Shown: in pieces, positions 17,107-26,594 of the stretch
How the letters are laid out: the number at the start of each line of letters is the position of its first letter
Position numbering within the stretch: the stretch's first letter is position 1
Source of the DNA: Metasolibacillus sp.
GTDB taxonomy: Bacteria > Bacillota > Bacilli > Bacillales_A > Planococcaceae
Direction: 5' to 3'
NCBI RefSeq assembly: GCF_025291715.1
Contig: NZ_JAMBIZ010000011.1
Span: forward strand, 39,456 to 103,455
Length of the DNA: 64,000 nucleotides
Translations under genes and position numbers: made by a program
Notes under the pieces: generated by a model
Databases searched by the model: none
The model's input: only the letters and a program-made list of their open reading frames with translations
Told to the model about the DNA's origin: nothing

Positions 17107-17625
17107 TTATATATTTGGCAATTCTCTCTCCCTAGCTTCAATCAATGCTGATACTTCATCAAAATCCATTTGAAACATTGTACTATCCTTTGTAATCACA
17201 TGGAAATAATAGTGAACTTTGCGCTCACCAAACTGCCGTTCTAGCTCATTCCATTGTGCTGTTGGAAGAAGTACAAAGGCTAGAGTATCTCCACCTAACG
17301 ATTCTATAAACCAACGAATCTGATAGTGAGGAGCAATCATTTCCTGCATTGCTCGAATAGCACTATCTCGATCTGTCACATCATCAGCGAAAGGAATCGT
17401 GAGCTTTTTTTCTTTGAGAGATAAGGTAATATCTACCCCTCTAGGCTTGTCTATTTCGATGATTTCACAATCAATTCGATCTGACATAGGTAACTGCTCG
17501 TTAAAGTAATCAATTAAATCCTCTTCCGCCTCTCGCCAATCTATCCAAATCAGCACATTCTCTTCATCATATATATCTTCAGCTACTTGATGTGTTAAAA
17601 AATGCGCAATTTTTTGTTGCTTCAT
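17107..17625 (-). CDS. Hypothetical cytoplasmic protein between chemoreceptor and radA
   Basis: I do not recognise this 172-residue protein. It is acidic, has no signal peptide or membrane segment, and reads as an alpha/beta protein: an early VLIWIDWREAEEDLIDYF, a middle EKKLTIPFADD, a later YYFHVITKDSTMFQMDFDEV. The second of two adjacent ATG codons (17623-17625) is chosen, 7 nt from GAGGAG. It lies 17 nt after the soluble chemoreceptor and likely shares its mRNA, so a linked role is possible but unproven. Confidence 0.7.
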   Translation of the reverse strand: MKQQKIAHFLTHQVAEDIYDEENVLIWIDWREAEEDLIDYFNEQLPMSDRIDCEIIEIDKPRGVDITLSLKEKKLTIPFADDVTDRDSAIRAMQEMIAPHYQIRWFIESLGGDTLAFVLLPTAQWNELERQFGERKVHYYFHVITKDSTMFQMDFDEVSALIEARERELPNI

Positions 17626-17642
17626 CATATCTCTCCTCACTA

Positions 17643-18599
17643 TCAATGTTTTGATGTATGATAATGCTTCACTTGCTCTACTGCCTCAAGTAATTTTCTT
17701 GTTACGATTTCAGATTCATCGATATGATTTGTTAGTACACGATTCGTGTCATCAAATAAAGTTGTTGTCATTTTAAACTTATTCATCACATCTTCATTCG
17801 ATACTTTTTGATCTTTAATATAGCCTAATAGTTCATTAATTCCTGTTTGTACATTCGTAATAATTTGTAATAGCTGATCAATTTGGGTCGATGTAGCTGC
17901 ACTTTTTTCGATGCCTGCTGTTACTAATTGCATATTATTTTTATTATTCTCATAAGCTTGTGCAATTTGCTCTTCAATTTGCTTTGTTAATTTTGCGATG
18001 TCCTCAGTACTTGTTTTTGTACTTTCTGCTAAGTTGCGCACTTCCTCTGCAACGACCGAGAAGCCTTTACCATGCTCACCTGCTCTTGCTGCCTCAATGG
18101 ATGCGTTCAAAGCAAGTAAATTGGTCTGGTTAGAGATTTCACCAATCACGTTAACGATTTCTGCAATTTGCTTAGAGCGTTCGCTTAAATCACTCATACT
18201 TGCAGATGTTTTTTGCGATTGCTCGCCTAAAGAATCAATTACTTGCTCAACTTCATGTACAGCCTGCTTGCTTTCAGCTGATAATGTAACCATTTGATTG
18301 GAGGAAGAAATTAATGTATTGCCCTTGCTTAAAGCATCCTCAGCAATATGGTTAGATTGAATCGTGCTATTTTCTACTTTATTAAATTCCTCTAAAATTC
18401 GGCCAACCATTTGACCTAACACAACATGCTGGTTATTTACTTTATCATGCTGCTCAATTGTTGAAATCATTTCTTTATGTAATTCATTTAAAAAAATTTG
18501 AAACTCGTGATCCTTTTTATCGAGCTGCGCATTTAATTCGTCAATCTTTGCTTTAAATTGCTCAATATCTTCTTTTTTTGATTGAAACATTGTGAACAT
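17643..18599 (-). CDS. Soluble methyl-accepting chemotaxis-type signalling protein
   Basis: This 318-residue cytoplasmic MCP has no transmembrane segment. Residues about 1-75 are coiled coil rich in charged residues, and the rest is the MCP signalling domain with the hairpin tip [20 protein letters not shown] followed by [20 protein letters not shown]. The tip motif binds CheA/CheW. No ligand domain is recognisable. The ATG at 18597-18599 is chosen, 7 nt from GGGGTGAT. Its place between clpC and radA is unusual; a perfect terminator separates it from clpC. Confidence 0.9.
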   Translation of the reverse strand: MFTMFQSKKEDIEQFKAKIDELNAQLDKKDHEFQIFLNELHKEMISTIEQHDKVNNQHVVLGQMVGRILEEFNKVENSTIQSNHIAEDALSKGNTLISSSNQMVTLSAESKQAVHEVEQVIDSLGEQSQKTSASMSDLSERSKQIAEIVNVIGEISNQTNLLALNASIEAARAGEHGKGFSVVAEEVRNLAESTKTSTEDIAKLTKQIEEQIAQAYENNKNNMQLVTAGIEKSAATSTQIDQLLQIITNVQTGINELLGYIKDQKVSNEDVMNKFKMTTTLFDDTNRVLTNHIDESEIVTRKLLEAVEQVKHYHTSKH

Positions 18600-18664
18600 C
18601 GTCCTATCACCCCAAGTAAAATTTTCCTTCTTTTTTATTTTACTGACTTTTGGGATTTTTATAA

Positions 18665-18709
18665 ACCAAAATAAGCGTATCTTGAGAAAATAGTTCAAGA
18701 TACGCTTAT
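18665..18709 (-). terminator. Terminator of the ctsR-mcsA-mcsB-clpC operon
   Basis: A perfect 15-bp stem (18671-18685 with 18695-18709) with a 9-nt loop and a T-rich 3' side on the minus strand. Confidence 0.9.
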
Positions 18710-18727
18710 AGCTTTATTTGTTTTGAA

Positions 18728-21172
18728 TTAAGCCTCTACAGCATTTTCCTTTGCACGTACAACAAACTCATTATCAACATAGTCGAAAATAATTGTGCCA
18801 CCTGTTAATACTGTGCCCTTTAATAGCTCCTCGGATAAACGATCCTCCACATGCTTTTGCAGTGCACGACGCAATGGACGGGCGCCATATTGTGGATCGT
18901 AGCCTTCCTCTGCAATTTTCGCAAGTGCTGCCTCCGTTAGCTCTAGCTCGATGTTTTGTTCTTGTAGACGCTTCGTTAAAGAAGCAGCCATTAAGGAAAT
19001 GATTTCTTTTAAGTGTTCTTTTTCTAATGAATGGAACACAATCATTTCATCAATACGGTTTAAAAACTCTGGGCGGAATGCTTTTTTCAGCTCTTCTAAC
19101 ATTGTGTTCTTCATATCTTTATGCTTCGATTCTGAATTGCCCATGTTGAAGCCTAAGTTCTTTTGATATTTCAATGCATCCGCACCTACGTTGGATGTCA
19201 TAATGACAACTGTGTTACGGAAATCAACTAAACGACCTTTCGAGTCTGTTAAACGACCATCCTCTAATACTTGTAATAAAATATTGAATACGTCTGGATG
19301 CGCCTTTTCAATTTCATCAAGTAATACTACTGAATATGGTTTGCGTCGTACCTTCTCCGTCAACTGACCACCTTCATCAAAGCCTACATAACCTGGAGGT
19401 GCGCCTACTAAACGAGAAGTTGAGTGTTTTTCCATATATTCGGACATATCAACGCGAATCATCGCATCCTCGTCACCAAACATCACCTCTGCTAATGCGC
19501 GCGCTAGCTCTGTTTTACCTACACCTGTAGGACCTAAGAAAATAAATGAGCCGATTGGACGTTTTGGGTCTTTTAAGCCAGCACGTGCGCGACGGATTGC
19601 ACGAGAAATAGCTTCAACTGCCTCACCTTGCCCAACTACTCGCTTATGCAGCTCCTCCTCTAAATTTAACAGCTTCGCAGATTCTTCCTGTGCAATTTTA
19701 TTAACTGGAATTCCAGTCCACATTGACACAACTGCCGCAATATCATCGACTGTTACTTGCGATTCTGCTTTGCCTTGTGATTCCTTCCACTCTTTCGTCG
19801 TTTGCTCCACTTCTTCTTTTAGCTTTTGCTCCGAATCACGTAAAGCTGCTGCCTTTTCAAACTCTTGACTTGATACAGCCGCATTTTTCTCAGAGCGGAC
19901 ACTTTCTAAGCGCTCCTCAAGCTCTTTTAAATTTGGTGGAACAATAAATGAGCGTAAGCGCACTTTCGATCCAGCTTCGTCAATTAAATCAATCGCTTTA
20001 TCTGGTAAGAAACGATCTGAAATATAACGGTCTGATAATTTTGCTGCTGCCTCTACTGCCTCATCCGTAATTTTCACACGGTGATGCGCCTCATAACGGT
20101 CACGTAAGCCATAAATAATTTGCACTGTTTCTTCAACAGATGGCTCATCAACTTGAATGGGTTGGAAGCGTCGCTCTAAAGCGGCATCCTTTTCAATATA
20201 TTTGCGGTACTCATCTAACGTTGTTGCACCGATACATTGTAATTCACCGCGTGCTAAGGACGGTTTCAAAATATTTGAAGCATCAATTGCTCCTTCTGCT
20301 CCACCAGCACCGATTAATGTATGCAATTCATCGATGAATAAAATGATATTGCCTGCTTGGCGAATTTCATCCATTACTTTTTTCAAACGGTCTTCGAATT
20401 CACCACGATATTTCGTACCAGCTACAACTGTTCCCATATCAAGTGTCATGACGCGCTTATCACGTAAAATTTCCGGCACCTCATTGTTGACGATTTGCTG
20501 TGCTAAGCCTTCCGCAATCGCTGTTTTACCTACACCTGGCTCACCAATTAACACAGGATTGTTTTTTGTACGACGTGATAATACTTCCACCACACGTGTA
20601 ATTTCTTTCGAGCGACCAATTACTGGGTCTAGCGAGCCTTCACGCGCGATAGCAGTTAAATCGCGTGCTAAGCCGTCTAATGTTGGTGTGCTTGCTGTTG
20701 GGCTTGCCGCACCACCACCTGGTTGTGCTGTGTCGTTATTACCTAACAATAACAGGACTTGCTGACGCGCCTTATTTAGGCTTACATCTGCATTGGCTAA
20801 AACGCGCGCTGCTACCCCTTCACCCTCACGAATTAATGCTAATAAAATATGCTCTGTTCCAATGTAGGAATGACCTAATTTACGTGATTCATCAACGGAT
20901 AATTCAATTACTTTTTTGGCACGTGGTGTATAGCTTACTGTTAAGCCCACTTTTTCAGTGCCTTTGCCAACTAGCTCCTCAATACCTGCCTCAATCGTTT
21001 GTGGGCTGACACCGATTGCCTCTAATGCTTTTGCAGCGATGCCGCCACCTTCACGAACAAGACCTAGTAAAATATGCTCCGTCCCAATTGCATCATGATT
21101 TAAACGGATGGCTTCTTCCTGTGCTAGTTGTAAAACCTTTTGTGCGCGTTGTGTAAAACGATTAAACATCAT
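18728..21172 (-). CDS. clpC: ATP-dependent Clp protease ATP-binding subunit ClpC
   Basis: ClpC (814 residues) is the AAA+ unfoldase that feeds ClpP and recognises arginine-phosphorylated substrates. It has two Clp N-repeats (residues about 1-145), AAA-1 with Walker [14 protein letters not shown], a UVR/M-domain region around residues 410-480, AAA-2 with [14 protein letters not shown], and the C-terminal D2-small domain. The start [14 protein letters not shown] at 21172 overlaps the end of mcsB by 11 nt, as in other Bacillales. Confidence 0.98.
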   Translation of the reverse strand: MMFNRFTQRAQKVLQLAQEEAIRLNHDAIGTEHILLGLVREGGGIAAKALEAIGVSPQTIEAGIEELVGKGTEKVGLTVSYTPRAKKVIELSVDESRKLGHSYIGTEHILLALIREGEGVAARVLANADVSLNKARQQVLLLLGNNDTAQPGGGAASPTASTPTLDGLARDLTAIAREGSLDPVIGRSKEITRVVEVLSRRTKNNPVLIGEPGVGKTAIAEGLAQQIVNNEVPEILRDKRVMTLDMGTVVAGTKYRGEFEDRLKKVMDEIRQAGNIILFIDELHTLIGAGGAEGAIDASNILKPSLARGELQCIGATTLDEYRKYIEKDAALERRFQPIQVDEPSVEETVQIIYGLRDRYEAHHRVKITDEAVEAAAKLSDRYISDRFLPDKAIDLIDEAGSKVRLRSFIVPPNLKELEERLESVRSEKNAAVSSQEFEKAAALRDSEQKLKEEVEQTTKEWKESQGKAESQVTVDDIAAVVSMWTGIPVNKIAQEESAKLLNLEEELHKRVVGQGEAVEAISRAIRRARAGLKDPKRPIGSFIFLGPTGVGKTELARALAEVMFGDEDAMIRVDMSEYMEKHSTSRLVGAPPGYVGFDEGGQLTEKVRRKPYSVVLLDEIEKAHPDVFNILLQVLEDGRLTDSKGRLVDFRNTVVIMTSNVGADALKYQKNLGFNMGNSESKHKDMKNTMLEELKKAFRPEFLNRIDEMIVFHSLEKEHLKEIISLMAASLTKRLQEQNIELELTEAALAKIAEEGYDPQYGARPLRRALQKHVEDRLSEELLKGTVLTGGTIIFDYVDNEFVVRAKENAVEA

Positions 21173-22256
21173 ATGTTTCCTCTCCTTTTTCACCTGTAGT
21201 TAAACGATCTTCACCCAATTTTTCTTGGACATATTTTGCCCGATATATATCGCGGTCTACCGCATCGAGCACAGTACCTGCATATTGCTGAACAAAGCCT
21301 GGCTGAATAAACATGACGCATTCATTTAAACTGCTCGGCGAGATTCCTTGAATAAGCTTCAAATCGACACCTAATCGAACATTCGATAAACATGTCGCAG
21401 CTTCCTCACTCGTTAATACACGCGCATAGCGCAGTGTTCCAAGTGCTCGATTGACACGGTCATCCAATGTGACATGTGCACGCTCTAGCAATTTTTTGCG
21501 TGCATTGCGTTCCTTCTCAATAATTTGTTCAACAACCTTTTGCAGTTCATCTAAAATTTCACGCTCAGATTTCCCTAACGTTACTTGATTTGAGATTTGA
21601 TAAATATTGCCTAAATTTTCACTGCCCTCTCCATATATACCACGCACGACCATACCTAAACGTGTCATCATTTGGATAAGGACATTCATTTGCTTCGACA
21701 TTGTCAGCGCTGGTAAATGCATCATAATCGATGCTCGCAACCCTGTACCGACATTTGTCGGGCAGCTCGTTAAATAGCCGAATTGCTCATCGTATGCATA
21801 GCTTACTTGCTTCCCTAAGCGATCATCTAGCTCACTTGCTCGCTCATATGTTTCCATTAGCTGTAAGCCTGCGCTTAATACTTGAATACGTACGTGATCC
21901 TCTTCGTTGACCATGACACTTGTCGATTCGTCCCCCGATAAAAAGACGGCGGCTACCTCTCTATGCTTTGCTAAATAGGGGCTAATTAAATGTTTCTCTA
22001 CTAACAATTGGCGCTCCAATGGTGATAAATCAGCCATTCGGAAATAAGAAAAATTTAATTGCTCCTGCGGCATCAAGAGCGCTTTCATAAGCTTCTCTTG
22101 TACTTCGTTTGCTTCTTGCTGTGAGAAGCTGAGCGGAAAGCGTGTATTCGCCATGTTTCTAGCAAGCCGAATACGTGTTGTCATGACGATATCGGAATCT
22201 TCGCCATTTCCCATCATGCATTTAGGCGCTTTCTTTAAAAAATGCTCGATATTCAT
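21162..22256 (-). CDS. mcsB: Protein arginine kinase McsB
   Basis: McsB (364 residues) is a phosphagen-kinase-like enzyme that phosphorylates arginine residues to mark proteins for ClpCP. Seen: [20 protein letters not shown] (nucleotide/phosphate arginines), [39 protein letters not shown] with the conserved Cys, and the RDxxRA-like C-terminal DIYRAKY. It overlaps mcsA by 4 nt and clpC by 11 nt, a tightly coupled operon. Confidence 0.97.
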   Translation of the reverse strand: MNIEHFLKKAPKCMMGNGEDSDIVMTTRIRLARNMANTRFPLSFSQQEANEVQEKLMKALLMPQEQLNFSYFRMADLSPLERQLLVEKHLISPYLAKHREVAAVFLSGDESTSVMVNEEDHVRIQVLSAGLQLMETYERASELDDRLGKQVSYAYDEQFGYLTSCPTNVGTGLRASIMMHLPALTMSKQMNVLIQMMTRLGMVVRGIYGEGSENLGNIYQISNQVTLGKSEREILDELQKVVEQIIEKERNARKKLLERAHVTLDDRVNRALGTLRYARVLTSEEAATCLSNVRLGVDLKLIQGISPSSLNECVMFIQPGFVQQYAGTVLDAVDRDIYRAKYVQEKLGEDRLTTGEKGEETYDV

Positions 22257-22783
22257 ACATCTACACCTCCAGCATCAAGCTTATGCTGAATTGATTTTAT
22301 TTCATCCCTCATTTTTGCGGCGTCCTCAAAGCGTTCTTCTTCAATGGCATGCTGCATTTGCTGACGGATTTCCTCTATTTTTTGTTTTAGCTGCTCCACG
22401 CTAACCGCTACAGATTTACCTGTATGCTTAGTCCCTGCCTGTAAGCGACTAAGCACTGGTGGCAATTGCTCTCGGAATGTACTGTAGCACTCTGCACAGC
22501 CGAATTTCCCTTGCTTTAAAAATTGGCGGTATGTGAAGCCGCATGATGGGCATGCGTTTTGTGTCGTCTTTTTCTCTTCCGTCTGTGCATTTTTCCACAT
22601 CGGTACACCAAACCAGTTTGAAATAAGCTGGTGTAACGCTACAGGCTCTTCCTGTATTTCTGTTTGAAATGGATGGAATTTCGAGGCACAATGGTCGCAA
22701 TAATGCTTTTCGACTGTTTGCCCATTTTGTACTGTTGTCACTGTGACAGAGGCGTGTCTCTGTTTACAATGCTCACAAATCAT
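22253..22783 (-). CDS. mcsA: McsB activator McsA (zinc protein with UVR domain)
   Basis: McsA (176 residues) activates McsB and helps control CtsR. It contains four CxxC pairs: CEHC, YCDHC, CPSC and CAEC, likely two zinc sites, and a C-terminal UVR domain, HAIEEERFEDAAKMRDEI. The ATG at 22781-22783 is chosen, with AGGTG 6 nt upstream; an in-frame GTG three codons earlier lies inside the SD. Second gene of the CtsR operon. Confidence 0.95.
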   Translation of the reverse strand: MICEHCKQRHASVTVTTVQNGQTVEKHYCDHCASKFHPFQTEIQEEPVALHQLISNWFGVPMWKNAQTEEKKTTQNACPSCGFTYRQFLKQGKFGCAECYSTFREQLPPVLSRLQAGTKHTGKSVAVSVEQLKQKIEEIRQQMQHAIEEERFEDAAKMRDEIKSIQHKLDAGGVDV

Positions 22784-22797
22784 GCTAATCACCTACC

Positions 22798-23265
22798 TTA
22801 TTTATTGTCGTATTTCAACGTAATAAACATCGCCTTTACTATATATGCACGAACTTGGTCACGTAGTGGTAACGGTAATGCTAATGTTGAACGATCAATC
22901 GCAGCTAATATAAGCTTTGCCTCTCGCTTTGTAATGATTTCCTCATCTATTAAACGATATACCATATGCTCAACAGCCTGCTGTGTCACGGCATCACCAA
23001 CCTGTGCCATCATATCGTCGATCAGCGCTGCCTTCGAATGAATTTCAACACGTAAAATGCGAATATAGCCACCGCCACCACGCTTACTTTCTACTAAATA
23101 ACCTCTTTCTGCTGTAAACCTTGTATTAATAACGTAATTGATTTGAGACGGAACGCATTGAAATTTATCTGCAAGCTCGCTACGTTTAATTTCAATATGC
23201 TCCTGCTCACTTAATTCGAGAACTTGTTTCAAATAACCTTCTATAATATCAGATATATTCCGCAC
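22798..23265 (-). CDS. ctsR: Transcriptional repressor CtsR
   Basis: CtsR (155 residues) is the class III heat-shock repressor. The winged HTH region includes LADKFQCVPSQINYVINTRF and the wing glycines VESKRGGGGYIRI, whose loop senses heat in known homologues. The C-terminal part is the McsB/dimerisation domain. The start is GTG at 23263-23265, with GAGGTGAG upstream. A perfect CtsR operator lies in its own promoter, so the operon is autoregulated. Confidence 0.97.
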   Translation of the reverse strand: MRNISDIIEGYLKQVLELSEQEHIEIKRSELADKFQCVPSQINYVINTRFTAERGYLVESKRGGGGYIRILRVEIHSKAALIDDMMAQVGDAVTQQAVEHMVYRLIDEEIITKREAKLILAAIDRSTLALPLPLRDQVRAYIVKAMFITLKYDNK

Positions 23266-23296
23266 GATTGTCTCTCACCTCAATTCCACAACTGAC

Positions 23297-23313
23297 TTTG
23301 ACTATCTTTGACT
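23297..23313 (-). promoter_or_regulatory. CtsR operator
   Basis: On the minus strand AGTCAAA-GAT-AGTCAAA is a perfect match to the tandem heptad CtsR box (RGTCAAA-N3-RGTCAAA). It lies just downstream of the -10 of the ctsR promoter. Confidence 0.93.
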
Positions 23314-23315
23314 TA

Positions 23316-23344
23316 ATTATAAAAACAGCGAAATCGAAATGCAA
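23316..23344 (-). promoter_or_regulatory. Sigma-A promoter of the ctsR operon
   Basis: On the minus strand TTGCAT (23339-23344), 17 nt, TATAAT (23316-23321). Confidence 0.88.
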
Positions 23345-23377
23345 TTAAAAGCTCTCACGTAAATCGAAATTGTGTGA

Positions 23378-23399
23378 GAATTGTGTGTGTGCCTGGCAC
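23378..23399. repeat. Single arm of the GTGTCAGGCAC-type repeat
   Basis: Twenty of 22 bases match the right arm of the inverted repeat at 15613-15634, changes at two positions. It lies between the ctsR promoter and the DUF4870 gene's terminator. Confidence 0.6.
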
Positions 23400-23411
23400 T
23401 CATACAATTAC

Positions 23412-23444
23412 AAAAAAAGCAAAACCTCATAATTGAAGTTTTGC
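23412..23444 (-). terminator. Terminator after the DUF4870 gene
   Basis: An 11-bp stem (23419-23429 with 23434-23444, one G-U pair) and seven T on the minus strand. Confidence 0.85.
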
Positions 23445-23464
23445 CCTTTTTCTTCTTTTTCAAA

Positions 23465-23770
23465 CTATACCCAGTTACCAACAATCGGATAGCTCCAAGG
23501 TGTTTCATTAATTGCTTTCACAATACCGATTATCGGCACAACAATTAGCATAATGGAGAAAATAATTACAAATGGAATACCGATTAAAATGAACGATAAA
23601 AATCCGGAAATTGTAACTAACACCCACATCACGCCTTGGAACAATAGTGCTTGTATCGATAAACGTTTTACGACCTCATCTGAACTAATTAAGAAAAACA
23701 AAATTGGCACTAATACTGGTGCAAAAAATGCGCTTGCATGAATAATTACTTTTGACCATTTATCTTCCAT
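23465..23770 (-). CDS. DUF4870 domain small membrane protein
   Basis: The 101-residue protein is mostly hydrophobic, with three probable membrane segments (residues about 8-27, 40-60, 62-85). Features such as SIQALLFQGVMWVLV and PIIGIVKAINETPWSYPIVG near the end recall the DUF4870 family, which has no established function. AAGAGAGGTTG serves as SD. It is single, with its own terminator. Confidence 0.8.
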   Translation of the reverse strand: MEDKWSKVIIHASAFFAPVLVPILFFLISSDEVVKRLSIQALLFQGVMWVLVTISGFLSFILIGIPFVIIFSIMLIVVPIIGIVKAINETPWSYPIVGNWV

Positions 23771-23856
23771 TATAAATCAACCTCTCTTTTATATGTGTAC
23801 TTTATATACGGTAGTAGGTTCTTGAAAGATTCACTTTTCACATAAAAAATTAATAA

Positions 23857-24069
23857 TTAGTATGGACCTCTATCGTCTGGATTATCACCAGCTTGCGAGA
23901 ATAGAAAATAAGAAATAATTGCCGAAAAAACAACAGCCCCTACAATAATTAAAAACTTATGTAATGAGGGTACATCTTCATATCTATTAAACACCATCAT
24001 TGTTGATGAAACACCTACAACTGCCGAGAGTGGAATAACATATTTTAAACGTCCTTTATAAAATTTCAT
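23857..24069 (-). CDS. Small two-helix membrane protein
   Basis: Seventy residues with two hydrophobic segments (about 11-27 and 39-59) and a polar, acidic C-terminus (GDNPDDRGPY). I do not recognise a family. AAGGAG precedes the ATG at about 9 nt. It lies 86 nt upstream of the DUF4870 gene on the same strand and may be cotranscribed. Confidence 0.65.
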   Translation of the reverse strand: MKFYKGRLKYVIPLSAVVGVSSTMMVFNRYEDVPSLHKFLIIVGAVVFSAIISYFLFSQAGDNPDDRGPY

Positions 24070-24253
24070 TAGTCGCTACTCCTTCATCATTTAATCACTT
24101 TCATTCTACCTTTTCATCTCCAAAAAGACAAACTTAGGCTTTAAACAAAATATTGCAAAACTATTATCTTAAATAGTAGAATAGGAATGTTATACTTTCT
24201 ATTCTTTAAGGATAGATAGACTATACCTACTATATAATGAGATGGAGAAAATA

Positions 24254-25573
24254 ATGGCGAATTGGTTTACAAAAAAGACTACTGAACAAACAACTTTTTT
24301 TGAAACATCAAAATATGTACAACAAGTTCAACTAGATGTTCATAATTACCCTGATTTAGTGAAACAACTACAATTGCTTAATTTGACAACAGAGGACTTG
24401 GCTATTTTGAAGCAATTGCAGCCACTTGCTAAAGATTTAGTTCCTACAATGGTTGAGCAATTTTATAGTGCAATTAGCTTACAATCGAATTTAGTATCGA
24501 TTATACAAGCAAATTCACAAATCGACCGTTTAAAGAAAACTTTAATAAAGCATTTAAATGATATTTTTGACAGTCAAATTAACACTGCCTATATAGAGGA
24601 GCGCAAAGTTATCGCACATATTCATGTACGAATTGGCTTGAAATCAAAATGGTATATCGCTTCATTCCAATCATTAATGTCGACTTTTATCGCATTTATT
24701 AATGACTTAAACATGTCTAAAAATGACTGCATTCGAGCTATCAATGCATTCTCCAAAATAATTAATTTTGAACAGCAGCTTGTTATCGAAGCTTATGAAA
24801 ATGAGGAAGAACGCATCCGCCTAGAGCTGGAAGCATCAAAGCACGCTCTAATCAACACGCTACAAGGGACTTCCGAAGAGCTTAGTGCGACAAGTGATGA
24901 AACATCAGCATCATTACAAACTATTTCTCATCAAGCAGAAGGAATTAGCTCCGCTACTGAGCAAGGCTTAGCCTTCGTGGCAGAAACTGAGGAGAAATCA
25001 AATTTAGGAAAAAGTCATCTTGAAACGCAAACTCGTTTAATGAATACCATTTTAACAGGTGTGGAAACATTAGAGGCATCAATGGCAGCTTTACGTACAT
25101 CTTCTCAAAAAATTTCAGAAATCGTTGGACTTGTAACAGCCATTGCAGATCAAACGAATTTACTAGCATTGAACGCATCCATCGAGGCAGCACGTGCAGG
25201 TGAGCATGGTAAAGGCTTTGCTGTTGTAGCAGATGAAGTAAGAAAATTGGCAGAAGAAACAAAAACAGCCGTTCAAAATGTAGCACACCTAATAAAAGAA
25301 ACAGAAAACAATATTTTAACAATGGCTAGCTCAGTACAAGGCGTTGACTCGCAAGTACAGCAAACAGTGGAAACACAGCAAAATCTTGCCGCATCATTTA
25401 CGTCTATTACTGAGGCGGTATCAGGCATTAAACAGCAATATATGAACACAAACAATGATATCCGCACAATTTCAAATTTAATCGCAGAGTTAACAGAGGC
25501 ATCAGCAACTGTTGCTGCTTTCTCCGATGAATTATTGCAAATTGTAACGAAAATTAACGTGTTAGAAGACTAA
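24254..25573 (+). CDS. hemAT: Heme-based aerotaxis transducer HemAT (globin-coupled sensor)
   Basis: The 439-residue soluble transducer has an N-terminal sensor globin (residues about 20-180) and a C-terminal MCP signalling domain. The globin has the [19 protein letters not shown] stretch; its His probably includes the proximal heme ligand, as in B. subtilis HemAT. The MCP tip reads [20 protein letters not shown]. The ATG at 24254 is chosen, with GGAG 7 nt upstream; another ATG four codons earlier lies within the SD. It signals oxygen to CheA. Confidence 0.93.
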   Translation: MANWFTKKTTEQTTFFETSKYVQQVQLDVHNYPDLVKQLQLLNLTTEDLAILKQLQPLAKDLVPTMVEQFYSAISLQSNLVSIIQANSQIDRLKKTLIKHLNDIFDSQINTAYIEERKVIAHIHVRIGLKSKWYIASFQSLMSTFIAFINDLNMSKNDCIRAINAFSKIINFEQQLVIEAYENEEERIRLELEASKHALINTLQGTSEELSATSDETSASLQTISHQAEGISSATEQGLAFVAETEEKSNLGKSHLETQTRLMNTILTGVETLEASMAALRTSSQKISEIVGLVTAIADQTNLLALNASIEAARAGEHGKGFAVVADEVRKLAEETKTAVQNVAHLIKETENNILTMASSVQGVDSQVQQTVETQQNLAASFTSITEAVSGIKQQYMNTNNDIRTISNLIAELTEASATVAAFSDELLQIVTKINVLED

Positions 25574-25622
25574 AAAAGAGCTATATAGGAAGCAGGTTCA
25601 CTGCTCCTATATAGCTCTTTAA
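25573..25622. terminator. Bidirectional terminator between hemAT and thioesterase gene
   Basis: A long stem (25575-25590 with 25605-25620, plus inner pairing) flanked by A- and T-runs, serving convergent genes. Confidence 0.88.
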
Positions 25623-25627
25623 GCTTT

Positions 25628-26104
25628 TTAATACTGTAATGCACGCTTGGCTTTACGATATTCTCTACGCTTCGGTGCAGTTTCGAATAGGCGTTTCTCC
25701 GCCTCCGTTTCTGGGTACACACCTACAACCTCTCTCGGCTTCCCTTCTGCATCTACCGCTACCATCGTAACGAAGGATTCCGTTGTTAAACGCTCCTCAC
25801 GTGTTTTTAAATTGCGTGTCACAACGCGCACATAAATTTCCATTGATGTACGTCCTGTTGATGTGACAATGCCTTCTAGCTCTAAAACATCTCCTACATA
25901 AGCTGGGGAAACAAAATCAACTGAATCAATCGAAGCTGTAACAACATCTCCCTTTGCATGCTTCATTGATGCAATAGCAGCAATTTCATCAATATAAGCT
26001 AACACACGACCACCAAAAATGGAGCCATGATGGTTTGTATCGGGTGGTAGCACAAGTCGTGTTTGAATTGTACGTGAATAACTCATCGGTACGGCATTTC
26101 CCAT
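25628..26104 (-). CDS. Acyl-CoA thioesterase (hot-dog fold, YkhA-like)
   Basis: The 158-residue protein has one hot-dog domain of the acyl-CoA hydrolase family: LPPDTNHHGSIFGGRVLAYID (with the catalytic Asn/Asp region), ASIDSVDFVSPAYVGDVLEL and SMEIYVRV. It probably hydrolyses medium/long-chain acyl-CoA as a hexamer. The basic C-terminal tail KRREYRKAKRALQY is typical of Bacillales versions. AAGGAGAG lies before the ATG. Confidence 0.9.
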   Translation of the reverse strand: MGNAVPMSYSRTIQTRLVLPPDTNHHGSIFGGRVLAYIDEIAAIASMKHAKGDVVTASIDSVDFVSPAYVGDVLELEGIVTSTGRTSMEIYVRVVTRNLKTREERLTTESFVTMVAVDAEGKPREVVGVYPETEAEKRLFETAPKRREYRKAKRALQY

Positions 26105-26184
26105 ATTTATCTCTCCTTCAAGAGCAATCTTCCTTTTATGTTACATGCCTGTACGTGGAAATTCAAATGTTTTGCGATGAATAA

Positions 26185-26210
26185 GACCGATTCACGTACG
26201 TGAATCGGTC
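26185..26210 (-). terminator. Hairpin after the DUF779 gene
   Basis: A perfect 13-bp inverted repeat without spacer (26185-26197 with 26198-26210) follows the DUF779 stop. The T-run is short, so it may be a weak terminator. Confidence 0.6.
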
Positions 26211-26216
26211 CATCCA

Positions 26217-26579
26217 TTATTGCTCCATATTCAATTGCTGCTGTTCCTCCTGTGTAAATACACGCGACCTTGTCAAAAAGCGTTTACCTTCCACACCTTC
26301 TAACGAAAACATCCCCCCACGTCCTTCTACCACATCAATAATGAGCTGTGTATGCTTCCAATACTCAAATTGATTTTTGTGTATATAAAACGGTGCGCCG
26401 CCAATCTCACCAAGCAATATATCTTGGTCACCTAAAAATAAATCGCCTTGCGGATAACACATCGGGGAAGAGCCATCACAGCATCCTCCTGATTGATGGA
26501 ACATAATAGGGCCATGACGCTCCGTTAATAAGTGGATTAGCTCAAGTGCTAACTCTGTCGCTGTTACACGTTCAACCAT
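26217..26579 (-). CDS. DUF779 domain protein
   Basis: The 120-residue protein contains a cysteine-rich HQSGGCCDGSSPMCYPQGD and EYWKHTQLIIDVVEGRGGMF, features of DUF779 proteins that are encoded next to aldehyde dehydrogenases in many bacteria. The three or four cysteines suggest metal or redox function, not proven. It lies 15 nt after the dehydrogenase gene and is surely cotranscribed. AAGGAGGTG precedes the start. Confidence 0.9.
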   Translation of the reverse strand: MVERVTATELALELIHLLTERHGPIMFHQSGGCCDGSSPMCYPQGDLFLGDQDILLGEIGGAPFYIHKNQFEYWKHTQLIIDVVEGRGGMFSLEGVEGKRFLTRSRVFTQEEQQQLNMEQ

Positions 26580-26594
26580 TTCATCAGCACCTCC

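Noticed and set aside
20157..20765. 202-codon plus-strand frame opposite clpC
   Set aside because: Shadow of the conserved AAA-1 domain; no recognisable protein features.
24954..25322. Minus-strand frame opposite hemAT
   Set aside because: Leu/Phe-rich shadow of the MCP domain, no SD.
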